A DNA stretch of 64,000 nucleotides from positions 1-64,000 of the forward strand of contig NZ_NINX01000044.1 in assembly GCF_002188635.1 (NCBI RefSeq), written 5' to 3'. Positions 1 through 8,454 of the stretch are shown here, piece by piece. The translations under genes were made by a program, and so were the position numbers. Numbering within the stretch: the first letter of the stretch is position 1; the number at the start of each line of letters is the position of its first letter. The stretch comes from Pigmentiphaga sp. NML030171 (lineage in GTDB: Bacteria; Pseudomonadota; Gammaproteobacteria; Burkholderiales; Burkholderiaceae_B). Below the pieces are notes generated by a model. That model searched no databases, was not told the DNA's origin, and was given only the letters and a program-made list of their open reading frames with translations.

Positions 1-1
1 G

Positions 2-109
2 GCGCGGCGTTGGGCCAGCCGGCCCGCCCCGGCGCCGCCGCGGCCTATGCCCGCCGCATGCGCCCCGGATGCCGCTATGAACACGCAAGCTTTCAGGATT
101 TCATCATGA
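2..109 (+). CDS. Possible 3' end of an upstream gene
   Basis: An open frame enters from the left edge and ends with a TGA at 107-109 that overlaps the thiG start codon as ATGA, the arrangement of translationally coupled genes. The visible 35 or so residues are rich in Ala, Pro and Arg and match no family I recognise. Another frame stops at 80, so it is not certain that this frame is the real one. In thiamin operons the gene before thiG is often thiS or thiO, but the residues here do not end in the Gly-Gly of ThiS. Confidence 0.25.
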   Translation, partial: ARRWASRPAPAPPRPMPAACAPDAAMNTQAFRISS

Positions 110-891
110 CAGACACATTCACCCTTGCCGGCAAGACCTACTCCTCCCGCCTGTTGGTGGGCACCGGCAAGTACAAGGACTTCGACGAGACCAAGGCCGC
201 CATCGACGCCAGCGGCGCCAACATCGTCACCGTGGCCATCCGCCGCACCAACATCGGCCAGAACGCCGGCGAACCCAGCCTGCTGGACTACCTGCCGCCC
301 AGCCAATACACCATCCTGCCCAATACCGCCGGCTGCTATACCGCCGACGACGCCGTGCGCACGCTGCGACTGGCGCGCGAACTGCTGGATGGACACGATC
401 TGGTGAAGCTGGAAGTGCTGGGCGACTCGCACACCCTGTTCCCGAACATGCCCGAAACCCTGAAGGCCGCGGAAACACTGGTCAAGGACGGCTTCAAGGT
501 CATGGTGTATTGCACCGACGACCCCATCCAGGCCCGCATGCTGGAAGAAATCGGCTGCGTCGCGGTGATGCCGCTGGCCTCGCTGATCGGCTCGGGCATG
601 GGCATCCTGAACCCGTGGAACCTGCGGCTGATCATCGACCAGGCCAACGTGCCCATCATCGTGGACGCGGGCGTGGGCACGGCCTCGGATGCGGCGATCG
701 CCATGGAGCTGGGCTGCGACGGCGTGCTGATGAACACCGCCATCGCCGCGGCCAAGGATCCGGTGCTGATGGCCAGCGCAATGAAGAAAGGCGTGGAAGC
801 CGGACGCGAAGCCTTCCTGGCGGGCCGCATGCCGAAGAAGCTGTACAGCGGCTCGCCCAGCTCGCCGATGACCGGGCTGATCCAGTCTTAA
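106..891 (+). CDS. thiG: Thiazole synthase ThiG
   Basis: Builds the thiazole phosphate moiety of thiamin in the cytoplasm from deoxyxylulose 5-phosphate, dehydroglycine and ThiS thiocarboxylate. The 261-residue product has the usual ThiG length and TIM-barrel pattern. Lys101 in DLVKLEVLG is the expected Schiff-base lysine, and the C-terminal half carries the conserved GSGMGI and VDAGVG phosphate-binding loops. The frame is open further upstream to position 10, but I chose the ATG at 106 because the family motifs begin right after it and it overlaps an upstream TGA. thiD lies convergently downstream, so thiamin genes are clustered here. Identity is clear; only the start is inferred. Confidence 0.95.
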   Translation: MTDTFTLAGKTYSSRLLVGTGKYKDFDETKAAIDASGANIVTVAIRRTNIGQNAGEPSLLDYLPPSQYTILPNTAGCYTADDAVRTLRLARELLDGHDLVKLEVLGDSHTLFPNMPETLKAAETLVKDGFKVMVYCTDDPIQARMLEEIGCVAVMPLASLIGSGMGILNPWNLRLIIDQANVPIIVDAGVGTASDAAIAMELGCDGVLMNTAIAAAKDPVLMASAMKKGVEAGREAFLAGRMPKKLYSGSPSSPMTGLIQS

Positions 892-955
892 GCGTAGTTA
901 CCCGGCCGATCCGGCTGCGGGCGCAGGAACAGGCCCCCGGCGAGGACGCGCCGGC

Positions 956-974
956 CGCTCCCGTGCCGGGAGCG
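956..974. terminator. Hairpin between convergent thiG and thiD
   Basis: A perfect 8-bp stem (CGCTCCCG / CGGGAGCG) with a 3-base loop sits between the ends of the convergent genes thiG and thiD. It lacks a following T-run on either strand, so if it terminates transcription it is not a classical intrinsic terminator. Its position fits a bidirectional role. Confidence 0.4.
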
Positions 975-980
975 TAGCCG

Positions 981-1805
981 CTACCACCACCCGTGAAAGT
1001 GATGCACCGGCCCGTTGCCCGACCCGACGCCCAGCCGGTCGGCGTGGCGGATGGCCTCGGTCAGGTAGTGCTTGGCCCGGCGCGCCGCCTCGGGCACGTC
1101 CTGCGCCTGCGGCAGCAGCGCCGCCAGCGCGGCCGACAGGGTGCAGCCCGTGCCGTGGGTATTGCGGGTGTCGATGCGCGGCGCCGCCAGCTCGATCATG
1201 CGGTCGCCGTCGTGCAGCAGGTCGATCGCCATGTCGCCCGGCAGGTGCCCTCCCTTCAGGAACACCCAGCGCTGGCCGGTGTGGGCCAATTGTTCGCGCA
1301 GCCGCTCGGCCACGCGCCGCATTTCCTTGACCGTCTCCACCGGCCGCTGCTCCAGCAGCACGCCGGCCTCCGGCAGGTTGGGCGTGATCATCGTCACCTG
1401 CGGCATCAACGCTTCGCGCAGCGCGCCGATGGCGTCGCGCGCCAGCAGGGCGTCGCCGCTCTTGGCGATCATGACGGGATCGAGCACCACGTGCGGCGGC
1501 TTCCAGTGGGCAAGCCGCTCGCCCACGACCTCGGTGACGGGCCGGCTGCCCAGCATGCCGATCTTGACCGCGTCGGCGGGCACGTCGGCGAACAGCGTGT
1601 CGATCTGCTGCGCGACGAAGGCGGGATCGACGGGCTGCACGCCCGTCACGCCCTGGGTGTTCTGCGCGGTCAGCGCCGCGATGACGCCGCAGGCGTACGC
1701 GCCCAGGGCGCTCATGGCCTTGACGTCGGCCAGCACCCCGGCGCCGCCCGAGGGGTCCACGCCCGCGATGGTCAGGGCCTTGGGAATGGGACGAACGGCA
1801 GACAT
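981..1805 (-). CDS. thiD: Hydroxymethylpyrimidine / phosphomethylpyrimidine kinase ThiD
   Basis: Phosphorylates HMP and then HMP-P to HMP-PP for thiamin synthesis; ribokinase-like fold. The N-terminal AGVDPSGGAG (about residues 14-23) is the substrate-binding loop, and NTHGTGCTLS (about 205-214) is the anion hole with the catalytic region. The product is 274 residues, normal for the family. The frame extends upstream to 1946, but the ATG at 1805 has an AGAGGA ribosome-binding site at good spacing and directly precedes the conserved start. Convergent with thiG and divergent from the small gene at 1949. Confidence 0.95.
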   Translation of the reverse strand: MSAVRPIPKALTIAGVDPSGGAGVLADVKAMSALGAYACGVIAALTAQNTQGVTGVQPVDPAFVAQQIDTLFADVPADAVKIGMLGSRPVTEVVGERLAHWKPPHVVLDPVMIAKSGDALLARDAIGALREALMPQVTMITPNLPEAGVLLEQRPVETVKEMRRVAERLREQLAHTGQRWVFLKGGHLPGDMAIDLLHDGDRMIELAAPRIDTRNTHGTGCTLSAALAALLPQAQDVPEAARRAKHYLTEAIRHADRLGVGSGNGPVHHFHGWW

Positions 1806-1948
1806 GGCGATCCTCTGGAAACGAAACGCGCCGCCCCCCGGGCGACGCACGCCGCCAGTATAGTCCGCCCGCCGGCCCGCCCCGCGCCGGCATGTCCGAC
1901 CCGCGCGAACGCGGGTAACATGGCAGACCATTCTGTGGAAGGCCAACC

Positions 1949-2248
1949 ATGATCTACGAACTCGCGCACATCGAAATCCAGCCCGGCACCCAGGAAAAAT
2001 TCGAGGCCGGCGTCCAGGAAGCCGCTCCGCTGTTCCAGCGGGCGAAGGGCTGCCACGGCATGGAACTGCACCAGACGCTGGAAGACCCCAACGCCTACCT
2101 GCTCGTGGTCCAGTGGGAAACGCTGGAAGACCACACCGTGCACTTCCGGGGCTCGGAAGACTTCAAGGCCTGGCGCGCGCTGGTGGGCAGCTACTTCGCC
2201 AAGCCGCCCGAGGTCCGCCACGCAACGACGGTCGCCAAGCCGTTCTGA
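1949..2248 (+). CDS. Antibiotic biosynthesis monooxygenase (ABM) domain protein
   Basis: A 99-residue single-domain protein with the ABM ferredoxin-like alpha/beta pattern: an initial strand with an E-x-QPGTQEKFE helix start, a central GCHGMEL strand, then the VVQWETLEDHTVHFRGS segment typical of these dimeric barrel proteins. Members include quinol monooxygenases and heme-degrading enzymes, but many are uncharacterised and cofactor-free, so the substrate cannot be stated. It is divergent from thiD and precedes the methyltransferase gene by about 50 bases. No signal peptide or membrane segment is visible. Confidence 0.8.
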   Translation: MIYELAHIEIQPGTQEKFEAGVQEAAPLFQRAKGCHGMELHQTLEDPNAYLLVVQWETLEDHTVHFRGSEDFKAWRALVGSYFAKPPEVRHATTVAKPF

Positions 2249-2296
2249 GCCGGTTAGAATGGTTTGTTTTGTTACGTTTTCCTGCCAAGTCCTGCC

Positions 2297-2977
2297 ATGA
2301 ACGCTGCTTCCCTTCCCGACGTCGAACACGCCCGCTTCAATATGGTGGAACAGCAGATCCGCCCCTGGGACGTCCTCGACCCCAAGGTGCTGGAACTGTT
2401 GTTCAAGGTGAAGCGGGAGGACTTCGTGCCGCCCGCGCTGCGCACCCTTGCCTTCGCCGACACCGAGATCCCGCTGCGGATCGACGACTACGACAGCGGC
2501 GAATGCATGCTCGCCCCCAAGGTCGAAGCGCGCCTGCTGCAGGAACTCGCGCTCAAGCCCACCGACAGCGTGCTGGAAATCGGTACCGGCTCGGGCTACC
2601 AGACGGCGCTGCTGGCCAGCCAGGCCCAGACGGTGACGTCGGTCGAGATCCTGCCCAAGCTGGCCGCCTTCGCCCAGGCCAACCTCAAGCGCGCCGGCAT
2701 CGCCAACGCCACGGTCCAGGTCGGCGACGGCAGCAAGGGCTGGGGCTCGACCGAATACGACGCCATCCTGGTCACCGGCTCGGTGCCCGAAGTGCCCGAC
2801 AGCCTGAAGTACCAGTTGCGCGTGGGCGGCCGGCTGGCCATCATCGTCGGCCAGGCGCCGGTCATGACTACCCTGCTCATCACCCGGACCACGGCCGCCA
2901 GCTTCGAGACCACCTCGCTGTTCGAAACCCTGGTCAAGCCCCTGCGCGGCGTCACCGTTTCCAAGTTCAAGTTCTAA
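2297..2977 (+). CDS. PCMT-family SAM-dependent methyltransferase
   Basis: A 226-residue protein of the protein-L-isoaspartate O-methyltransferase (COG2518) family. The SAM-binding motif I, VLEIGTGSGYQTALL, lies at about residues 82-96, after an N-terminal VEQQIRPWDVLD segment that matches the family. True repair enzymes carry a G-Q-T/S-I-S substrate loop just before motif I; here the corresponding region reads DDYDSGECMLAP, so canonical isoaspartyl repair is doubtful. An ATG at 2297 was chosen because the family similarity starts there; the frame is open from 2264. The tolC-type gene follows 16 bases downstream, suggesting cotranscription. Confidence 0.75.
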   Translation: MNAASLPDVEHARFNMVEQQIRPWDVLDPKVLELLFKVKREDFVPPALRTLAFADTEIPLRIDDYDSGECMLAPKVEARLLQELALKPTDSVLEIGTGSGYQTALLASQAQTVTSVEILPKLAAFAQANLKRAGIANATVQVGDGSKGWGSTEYDAILVTGSVPEVPDSLKYQLRVGGRLAIIVGQAPVMTTLLITRTTAASFETTSLFETLVKPLRGVTVSKFKF

Positions 2978-2993
2978 GCGGAGTTTCGTGCCC

Positions 2994-4307
2994 ATGCGCG
3001 CCAGGCCGTACTACGTCCAGACGCTGTGCGCGCTGTTGGGCGCCTGCGCTTTCGTTCCCGCGGTCGCGGCGCTGGACCTGGAGCAGGCCTACCAGGCGGC
3101 GCTGGCCAACGACGCGACCTTCGCGTCGGTGCGCTCGGCCTATACCGCCACGCTTGAAAAACTGCCCCAGGCGCGCGCCTCGCTGCTGCCCGCCATCTCG
3201 CTGGCCGGCAGCCGGGCCGAGGCCTCCACGACGCGCCTGCCGGGCGTGACCTACACGAACGAGAGCTATACGCTGCAACTGATCCAGCCGCTGTTCCGCT
3301 GGTCGGGCTGGCAGACCTACGAGCAGTCCAAGCTGCAACTGGCCGTCGGCGAAGCCCAGCTCGCCCAGGGGCGCCAGGACCTGATCCTGCGCGTGGCGCA
3401 GGCCTATTTCGACGTGCTGGCGGCGCAGGACAACCTGGCCTTCATCGGCGCCCAGAAAATCGCCATCTCGGAACAGCTGGAATCGGCCAAGCGCAACTTC
3501 GAGATCGGCACGACCACCATCACCGACACCTACGAGGCCCAGGCGCGCTACGACCTGGCCCAGGCCCAGGAAATCCAGGCCGAATCCGACCTGGCGGTCC
3601 GCATCGGCGCGCTGCAGCAGATCATCGGCACGCCAGCGGGCGACCTCGCCAAGCTGCCGCCCGCGGTCAACGTGCCGGCGCCGCAGCCGCCCCGGATCGA
3701 GGCCTGGACCGAACAGGCGGCCGCCAACAACCTGGCCGTCGCCCAGGCCACGCTGAACAGCGAGATCGCCCAGCGCGGCATAGAAATCGCCAAGAGCGGC
3801 CACTACCCCTCGGTCGACCTGGCCGCCAACGTGGCACGCACGCGCGGGCTGGTCGGGCAGACGGTGGTCAACGACTTCTACACCACGCGCTCGGTGGGCG
3901 TGCAGGTCTCGGTGCCCATCTTCGCCGGCTTCGGCACCACCTCCAGGGTGGACGAGGCCGTCGCGCTGTCCGAGAAGGCCCGCAACGACCTGGAGGTCGC
4001 CCGCCGGGCCGCCATCCAGAACACCCGCGTCGCCTTCCAGGGCGTGAACGCGGGGCTGGCCCAGGTCCGCGCACTGGAGGCCGCGCAGGTCTCCAGCCGC
4101 AGCGCGCTGGATGCCAACAAGACCGGCTACGAAGTGGGCGTGCGCATCAACATCGACGTGCTGAACGCCCAGCAGCAGCTCTATTCCACCGAGCGCGACC
4201 TGGCCAAGGCACGCTACGACGCCCTGCTGTCGGGCCTGCGGCTGAAGGCCGCCTCCGGCATCCTGTCGGAAGACGACGTGCGGCAGGTCAACGCGCTGCT
4301 GCGCTAG
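2994..4307 (+). CDS. tolC: TolC-family outer-membrane efflux protein
   Basis: A 437-residue outer-membrane channel subunit for type I secretion or tripartite efflux. An N-terminal signal peptide (hydrophobic stretch ending near AFVPAVAA) is followed by two repeated OEP domains rich in long helices, with typical phrases such as LDLEQAYQAALAND after the signal and GYEVGVRINIDVLNAQQQLYSTERDLAKARYDALLSGLRLK split across the end of the second domain. The ATG at 2994 was chosen; a GTG at 2988 is the alternative. No membrane-fusion or inner-membrane pump gene is adjacent, so it is probably a shared TolC rather than part of a dedicated pump operon. Confidence 0.9.
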   Translation: MRARPYYVQTLCALLGACAFVPAVAALDLEQAYQAALANDATFASVRSAYTATLEKLPQARASLLPAISLAGSRAEASTTRLPGVTYTNESYTLQLIQPLFRWSGWQTYEQSKLQLAVGEAQLAQGRQDLILRVAQAYFDVLAAQDNLAFIGAQKIAISEQLESAKRNFEIGTTTITDTYEAQARYDLAQAQEIQAESDLAVRIGALQQIIGTPAGDLAKLPPAVNVPAPQPPRIEAWTEQAAANNLAVAQATLNSEIAQRGIEIAKSGHYPSVDLAANVARTRGLVGQTVVNDFYTTRSVGVQVSVPIFAGFGTTSRVDEAVALSEKARNDLEVARRAAIQNTRVAFQGVNAGLAQVRALEAAQVSSRSALDANKTGYEVGVRINIDVLNAQQQLYSTERDLAKARYDALLSGLRLKAASGILSEDDVRQVNALLR

Positions 4308-4328
4308 GGCCGCGCGGCAGCCAAGGCA

Positions 4329-5336
4329 CTACCCGCGTTTCTTCAGCCTTCCGTACACCCGGTAGGCATTGCCCGAATAAATCCTGGCCTTGTCGGCCTC
4401 GCCCAGGCCGGCGGCATCGATGTAGCGGCGCGTGTCGTCGAAATGATGGCCGGTCTCGGGGTCCACGCCGCGCACCGCGCCCACGGTCTCGGACGCGAAC
4501 AGGATGTTCTCGGGCGGGATCACCTTCAGCAACAGGTCTATGCCCGGCTGATGGTAGACGCAAGTATCGAAGAACACGTTCTGCAGCAGCAGTTCCTTGA
4601 GCGGCGGCAGGCCCATGTCCTGCGCCAGCCCGCGATAGCGCCCCCAGTGATACGGCACCGCGCCGCCGCCATGCGGGATGATGAACTTGAGCGTCGGGAA
4701 ATCCTTGAACAGCGAGGACGTCAGGAACTGCATGAAGGCCGTCGTATCGCCATTGATGTAGTGCGCGCCCGTCGCGTGGAAATGCGGGTTGCAGGAACCG
4801 CTGACGTGGATCATGGCCGGCACGTCCAGCTCGACCATCTTCTCGTACAGCGGATACCACCACTTGTCGTGCAGCGGCGGATCCTTCCAGTACCCGCCCG
4901 TCGGATCGGGGTTCAGGTTGCAGCCGATGAAGCCCAGTTCCTTCACGCAGCGCTCCAGCTCCGGTATGCACCTGGCCGGCTCCACGCCCGGGCTCTGCGG
5001 CAACTGGCAGACACCGGCGAAATTGTCCGGGTACAGCTGGCAGATGCGATGAATGAGGTCGTTGCAGACGATGGCCCACTCGCTGCTGGTCTGCTGGTCG
5101 CCGATGTGGTGACCCATGCCGACCGCGCGCGGCGAGAAGATCGTCAGGTCGGTGCCGCGCTCGCGCTGGATGCGCAATTGCTTGGTCTCCAGGCTTTCGC
5201 GCAGTTGGTCGTCCGAGATGACGGGGCGCGGGAAGATCTCGCACTTGCCGCATTCGCAGGCCGACACCTGCAGGCGCCGGTACTCGTTCAAGGCTTCGGG
5301 CGCAGTCGTGTAGTGCCCATGGCAATCGATGATCAT
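4329..5336 (-). CDS. LigJ-type 4-oxalomesaconate hydratase (amidohydrolase superfamily)
   Basis: A 335-residue amidohydrolase-2 family protein. It opens with MIIDCHGHYTTAPEAL, the metal-binding HxH motif, then ISDDQLRESLE, FSPRAVGMGHHIGD, NLNPDPTGGYWKDPP, MIHVSGSCNP and FIIPHGGGAVPYHWGR, a pattern I recognise from LigJ, which hydrates 4-oxalomesaconate to 4-carboxy-4-hydroxy-2-oxoadipate in the 4,5-cleavage pathways. The frame extends to 5471, but the ATG at 5336 is the family start. It is transcribed away from a LigK-type aldolase operon, which carries the next pathway step. The exact substrate is inferred from similarity and neighbours. Confidence 0.82.
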   Translation of the reverse strand: MIIDCHGHYTTAPEALNEYRRLQVSACECGKCEIFPRPVISDDQLRESLETKQLRIQRERGTDLTIFSPRAVGMGHHIGDQQTSSEWAIVCNDLIHRICQLYPDNFAGVCQLPQSPGVEPARCIPELERCVKELGFIGCNLNPDPTGGYWKDPPLHDKWWYPLYEKMVELDVPAMIHVSGSCNPHFHATGAHYINGDTTAFMQFLTSSLFKDFPTLKFIIPHGGGAVPYHWGRYRGLAQDMGLPPLKELLLQNVFFDTCVYHQPGIDLLLKVIPPENILFASETVGAVRGVDPETGHHFDDTRRYIDAAGLGEADKARIYSGNAYRVYGRLKKRG

Positions 5337-5621
5337 GCGGACTCCTTGCTCCTGTCGTCGTGAGTCGTGGCCGGGCCGGCATCGGCCCGCGCAGGCATTC
5401 CCGCATTCTGCCGACAGCAAGGCGCGCGCATCCATTGAGTAATGCTTCCGGTGACTTGAGGAAACGCTCAACCCAGGCCGTTTCGCCAGACCGTCTTAAC
5501 CATCCGCTCAACCCCGCGGAAGTTTTACTCAATAGACCCGGCGGGGCCTCGCATGCAACCATCCTCGCCAGTACGACATCCACATCGGCGCCCCCTGAAC
5601 GCCGGGACAAGGAGACAAGCC
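5337..5621. promoter_or_regulatory. Divergent control region with TTGAGTAA inverted repeat
   Basis: This 285-base region separates the divergent LigJ-type gene and Bug operon. It contains ATTGAGTAA at 5434-5442 and its exact inverted copy TTACTCAAT at 5525-5533, plus a smaller TTGAG-N6-CTCAA repeat near 5456-5471. The form TTGAGTAAAA (reverse strand of 5523-5532) recurs at 10230-10239 just upstream of the LysR gene. Shared, inverted, TTGAG-based sites in a divergent promoter region are what one expects of LysR-type operator sites. No promoter boxes can be assigned confidently. Confidence 0.45.
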
Positions 5622-6611
5622 GTGACACTCCCCGCATTGCGAATTCCGAAGTACGCCGCAGTCCTCTTCGCCGCCGCGTTGTCGGCCGGCGCCATCCCTC
5701 CCGCCGCCGCGGCCGACTATCCGGATCGGCCGATCCGGATGTACCTGCCCTACGGCCCCGGCGGCATCGGCGACCTGACGGCGCGCGTGGTCACGCAAAA
5801 GGTCAGCGAGATCCTGGGCCAGCAGATCGTGATCGACAACAAGCCCAGCGCGGGCGGCGTGCAGTCGTTCCAGGCCGGCCTGCAGGCCCCTGCCGACGGC
5901 TACACGCTCGTGCAGGGCGGCAACGGCACGGCCATCACCCAGACGCTGGTCAAGGACCTGCCCTACAGCATCGTGGACGACTTCACCCAGGTCGCCACCC
6001 TGTCCAGGTTCAACCTGATCCTGACGGTCAAGCCCGATTCACGTTTTCGCAATCTTACGGAGCTCATCGCCTATGCCAAGGCCAATCCCGGCAAGCTGAG
6101 CCTGGGCACCACCAACGTCGGCTCCAGCCAGCACCTGGGCGCCGAGCTGTTCAAGTCGGTGGCGGGCATCCAGGCCGAGACCATTCCCTACAAGACCAGT
6201 GCCGCGCTGCTGACCGGCGTGCGCTCCGGCGACATCGACGTGGGCTTCGACTTCGTGCCACCCATGCTGTCTTCGATCAAGAGCGGCGCGGTGCGCGCGC
6301 TGGCCATCGCGGCCGACGGCCGCAACCCCAACCTGCCCGACGTGCCCACCACCGCCGAAAGCGGCCTGGACGGCTACGTGGTGGCGTCGTGGAACGGCGT
6401 GTCGATCCGCCAGGGCACGCCGCGCGCCATCATCGACAAGCTGAACCGGGCCTTCGTGGCCGCCGTCAACTCGCCCGAGGTCGCGCAGAAGCTGCGCGAG
6501 ATGAACTCCGAACCCTACGCCCTGGGCGTGGACGAGTCGCGCGCCCTGATGAAGGCCGACATCGCCAAATGGAAGGCGGTGATCGAGAAGGCGAACATCC
6601 CCATCAACTGA
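5622..6611 (+). CDS. Bug-family tripartite tricarboxylate transporter binding protein
   Basis: A 329-residue periplasmic solute receptor of the Bug/TctC family. A signal peptide ends at about AAA-DYPDRPI, followed by the family hallmarks YPDRPIRMYLPYGPGG, DNKPSAGGVQS, PADGYTLVQG and the late RSGDIDVGFD segment. I chose the GTG at 5622 because an AAGGAGA ribosome-binding site precedes it and the signal peptide starts there; the frame is open from 5553. It begins an operon with a LigK-type aldolase and other catabolic genes, so it probably captures the carboxylated substrate of that pathway. No TctA/TctB membrane subunits are nearby, as is common for Bug proteins. Confidence 0.9.
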   Translation: MTLPALRIPKYAAVLFAAALSAGAIPPAAAADYPDRPIRMYLPYGPGGIGDLTARVVTQKVSEILGQQIVIDNKPSAGGVQSFQAGLQAPADGYTLVQGGNGTAITQTLVKDLPYSIVDDFTQVATLSRFNLILTVKPDSRFRNLTELIAYAKANPGKLSLGTTNVGSSQHLGAELFKSVAGIQAETIPYKTSAALLTGVRSGDIDVGFDFVPPMLSSIKSGAVRALAIAADGRNPNLPDVPTTAESGLDGYVVASWNGVSIRQGTPRAIIDKLNRAFVAAVNSPEVAQKLREMNSEPYALGVDESRALMKADIAKWKAVIEKANIPIN

Positions 6612-6622
6612 CCGAGGGCAAC

Positions 6623-7309
6623 ATGAAGAACGTCGTCGTACGCAACATCCCGCGCGGCCCGCAGGACCTCATCGCCGAACTGGCCACGCACGGCGTGGCC
6701 ACCGTGCACGAGGCCATGGGGCGCGCCGGCCTGATGGCGCCGTACCTGCGTCCCATCTACGCCGGCGCCAGCATCGCCGGAACCGCCGTGACCGCGCTGA
6801 CCGCGCCGGGCGACAACTGGATGCTGCACGTGGCCATCGAACAATGCCGGCCCGGCGACATCCTGGTGGTCGGCGTCATGTGCGAGAACACCGACGGCAT
6901 GATCGGCGACCTGATCTGCACCTCGCTCAAGACGCGCGGCGTCCAGGGCGTGGTCATCGACGCCGGCTGCCGCGACGTGCGCACGCTGACCGGGATGCGC
7001 TTTCCCGTCTGGTCGCGCGCCATCTCGGCGCGCGGCACGGTCAAGGCCACGCTGGGCCACGTCAACCTGCCGGTGGTGTGCGCCGGCATGAACGTGAACC
7101 CGGGCGATGCCATCGTGGCGGACGACGACGGCGTGGTGGTCGTGCCGCGCCTGGAGATCGCCCGCACGCTGGAGCTGGCGCGCCAGCGTACCGCCAAGGA
7201 AGAAAAGTCACGCAAGCGCTACCTGGCGGGCGAGCTGTCGCTGGACGTGGCCAACATGCGCCAGGGCCTGGAAACCGCCGGTCTCCTTTACGTCTACAGC
7301 GAGATATGA
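6623..7309 (+). CDS. LigK-type 4-carboxy-4-hydroxy-2-oxoadipate aldolase
   Basis: A 228-residue RraA-fold class II aldolase. It shows ATVHEAMGRAGLM, LRPIYAGASIAGTAVT, APGDNWMLHVAIEQ, the GDLICTSLKTRG-to-GCRDVRT metal and oxaloacetate-binding region, and VDADD-type ending VADDDGVVVVPR. This order is that of LigK/ProA/GalC enzymes, which split 4-carboxy-4-hydroxy-2-oxoadipate into pyruvate and oxaloacetate. The ATG at 6623 starts 12 bases after the Bug stop. The divergent LigJ-type hydratase would make its substrate, which strengthens the call. A general oxaloacetate decarboxylase activity is also possible for this family. Confidence 0.85.
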   Translation: MKNVVVRNIPRGPQDLIAELATHGVATVHEAMGRAGLMAPYLRPIYAGASIAGTAVTALTAPGDNWMLHVAIEQCRPGDILVVGVMCENTDGMIGDLICTSLKTRGVQGVVIDAGCRDVRTLTGMRFPVWSRAISARGTVKATLGHVNLPVVCAGMNVNPGDAIVADDDGVVVVPRLEIARTLELARQRTAKEEKSRKRYLAGELSLDVANMRQGLETAGLLYVYSEI

Positions 7310-7380
7310 CCCCCCCCTACGCCCTTCGGGCGCCCCCCAGGGGGCGACGCTGGCGGACCGGCGAAGCCGGATCCGCGGCG
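7310..7380 (+). repeat. Dispersed intergenic palindromic repeat, copy 1
   Basis: Begins right after the aldolase stop codon with a C-run, then CGCCC-TTC-GGGCG-like and CCCCC-AGGGGG symmetrical pieces and ends with GACCGGCGAAGCCGGATCCG, itself a small hairpin (CCGGC-GAA-GCCGG). An inverted, clearly related copy lies at 61164-61233. The structure is that of a REP-like extragenic element able to fold in RNA. Confidence 0.7.
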
Positions 7381-7428
7381 TCCTGGGATAACTGACACAC
7401 CTTCCCGCTTTCTCTCCAATCAGCAGCC

Positions 7429-8415
7429 ATGACATCCAAGCAACCCCTGCCCCTGAAAATCGCCATCGCCACCTACGGCCACACCGCGGCGCTCAAGCGC
7501 GGCGACGTGCCCATCGAAGGCGTCCAGCCGGACTTCGTCGAGATCAAGCCCATCATCGCGGCCTTCCGGCGCATGGTGCGCGACGTCGAGTTCGACGTCT
7601 GCGAAATGGCTCCCGCCACTTACATGATCGCCCGCGAGGCCGGCGCCCCATTCAAGGCGCTGCCCGTCTTCATCTTCCGTCGCTTCCACCATGCCGGCCT
7701 GGTCTACCGCGACGACGCCGGTATCCGCGAACCGCGCGACCTCGAAGGCAAGCGCGCGGGCGTGCGCGCCTACTCGGTCACCACCGGCATCTGGACGCGC
7801 GGCATCCTGACCAACGACTACGGCGTCGACAACGATCGCATCACCTGGGTGGTGGACGACGAGGAACACGTCTCCTCGCTGCAGTTGCCGCCCAACGTCG
7901 AACAGGCCAAGGACGGCAAGTCGCTGGTGGACCTGATGGCCAGCGGCTACCTGTCCGCGGCCTTCACCGACAACGCAGGCATCGGCCGCGCCGGCGCGCC
8001 GGCCGACGGCTGGCAAGCGGGCGGCCGCATCAAGCCGCCCGAATACCTCGAAATGTTCCCCGACGCCGAGCGGCTCGAAGCCGAGTGGTACCGCAAGACC
8101 GGCATCTACCCCGTGCACGGCCTGATCACCGTCAAGGACGAGGTGCTGGCCCGGCACCCGTGGGTGGGCAAGGCCCTGTACGACGCCTTCCTGGCCTCGA
8201 AGAACATCTACCTGCGCCAGCTCGCCGCCGGCGAATCGGTGTCGGACAAGGACGAGCACTACCGCGCCATGGGCCGCATCGTGGGCGACCCCCTGCCCTA
8301 CGGCATCGAGGCCAACCGGCCGTCCATCGAAGCCATGATGCATTACTGCCACCAGCAAGGCCTGCTCAAGAAGCGCTACGCCGTCGACGACATGTTCATC
8401 GACGTCGGCGCCTGA
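7429..8415 (+). CDS. 4,5-dihydroxyphthalate decarboxylase-like protein (copy 1)
   Basis: A 328-residue protein of the family named after Pht5, which has a periplasmic-binding-protein type II fold. Visible family features are an early KIAIATYGHTAALKRGDV strand, CEMAPATYMIAREAG, RRFHHAGLVYRDDAGI, GKRAGVRAYSVTTGIWTRG and a conserved NDYGVD. There is no signal peptide, so it acts in the cytoplasm, consistent with an enzyme rather than a transport receptor. It is paralogous to the gene at 9314 (compare GVRTYAQTTGLWVRG there). Catalysis on dihydroxyphthalate itself is not proven by sequence; another aromatic carboxylate is equally possible. Confidence 0.75.
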   Translation: MTSKQPLPLKIAIATYGHTAALKRGDVPIEGVQPDFVEIKPIIAAFRRMVRDVEFDVCEMAPATYMIAREAGAPFKALPVFIFRRFHHAGLVYRDDAGIREPRDLEGKRAGVRAYSVTTGIWTRGILTNDYGVDNDRITWVVDDEEHVSSLQLPPNVEQAKDGKSLVDLMASGYLSAAFTDNAGIGRAGAPADGWQAGGRIKPPEYLEMFPDAERLEAEWYRKTGIYPVHGLITVKDEVLARHPWVGKALYDAFLASKNIYLRQLAAGESVSDKDEHYRAMGRIVGDPLPYGIEANRPSIEAMMHYCHQQGLLKKRYAVDDMFIDVGA

Positions 8416-8454
8416 CCCGCCCCCTCCGATACCCATCATTTCCGCGACACCGCC

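Noticed and set aside
5360-6622. A long N-terminal extension of the LigK-type aldolase frame
   Set aside because: It overlaps the Bug gene in another frame, is Arg/Gly/Pro-rich and shows no domain; family similarity starts at 6623.
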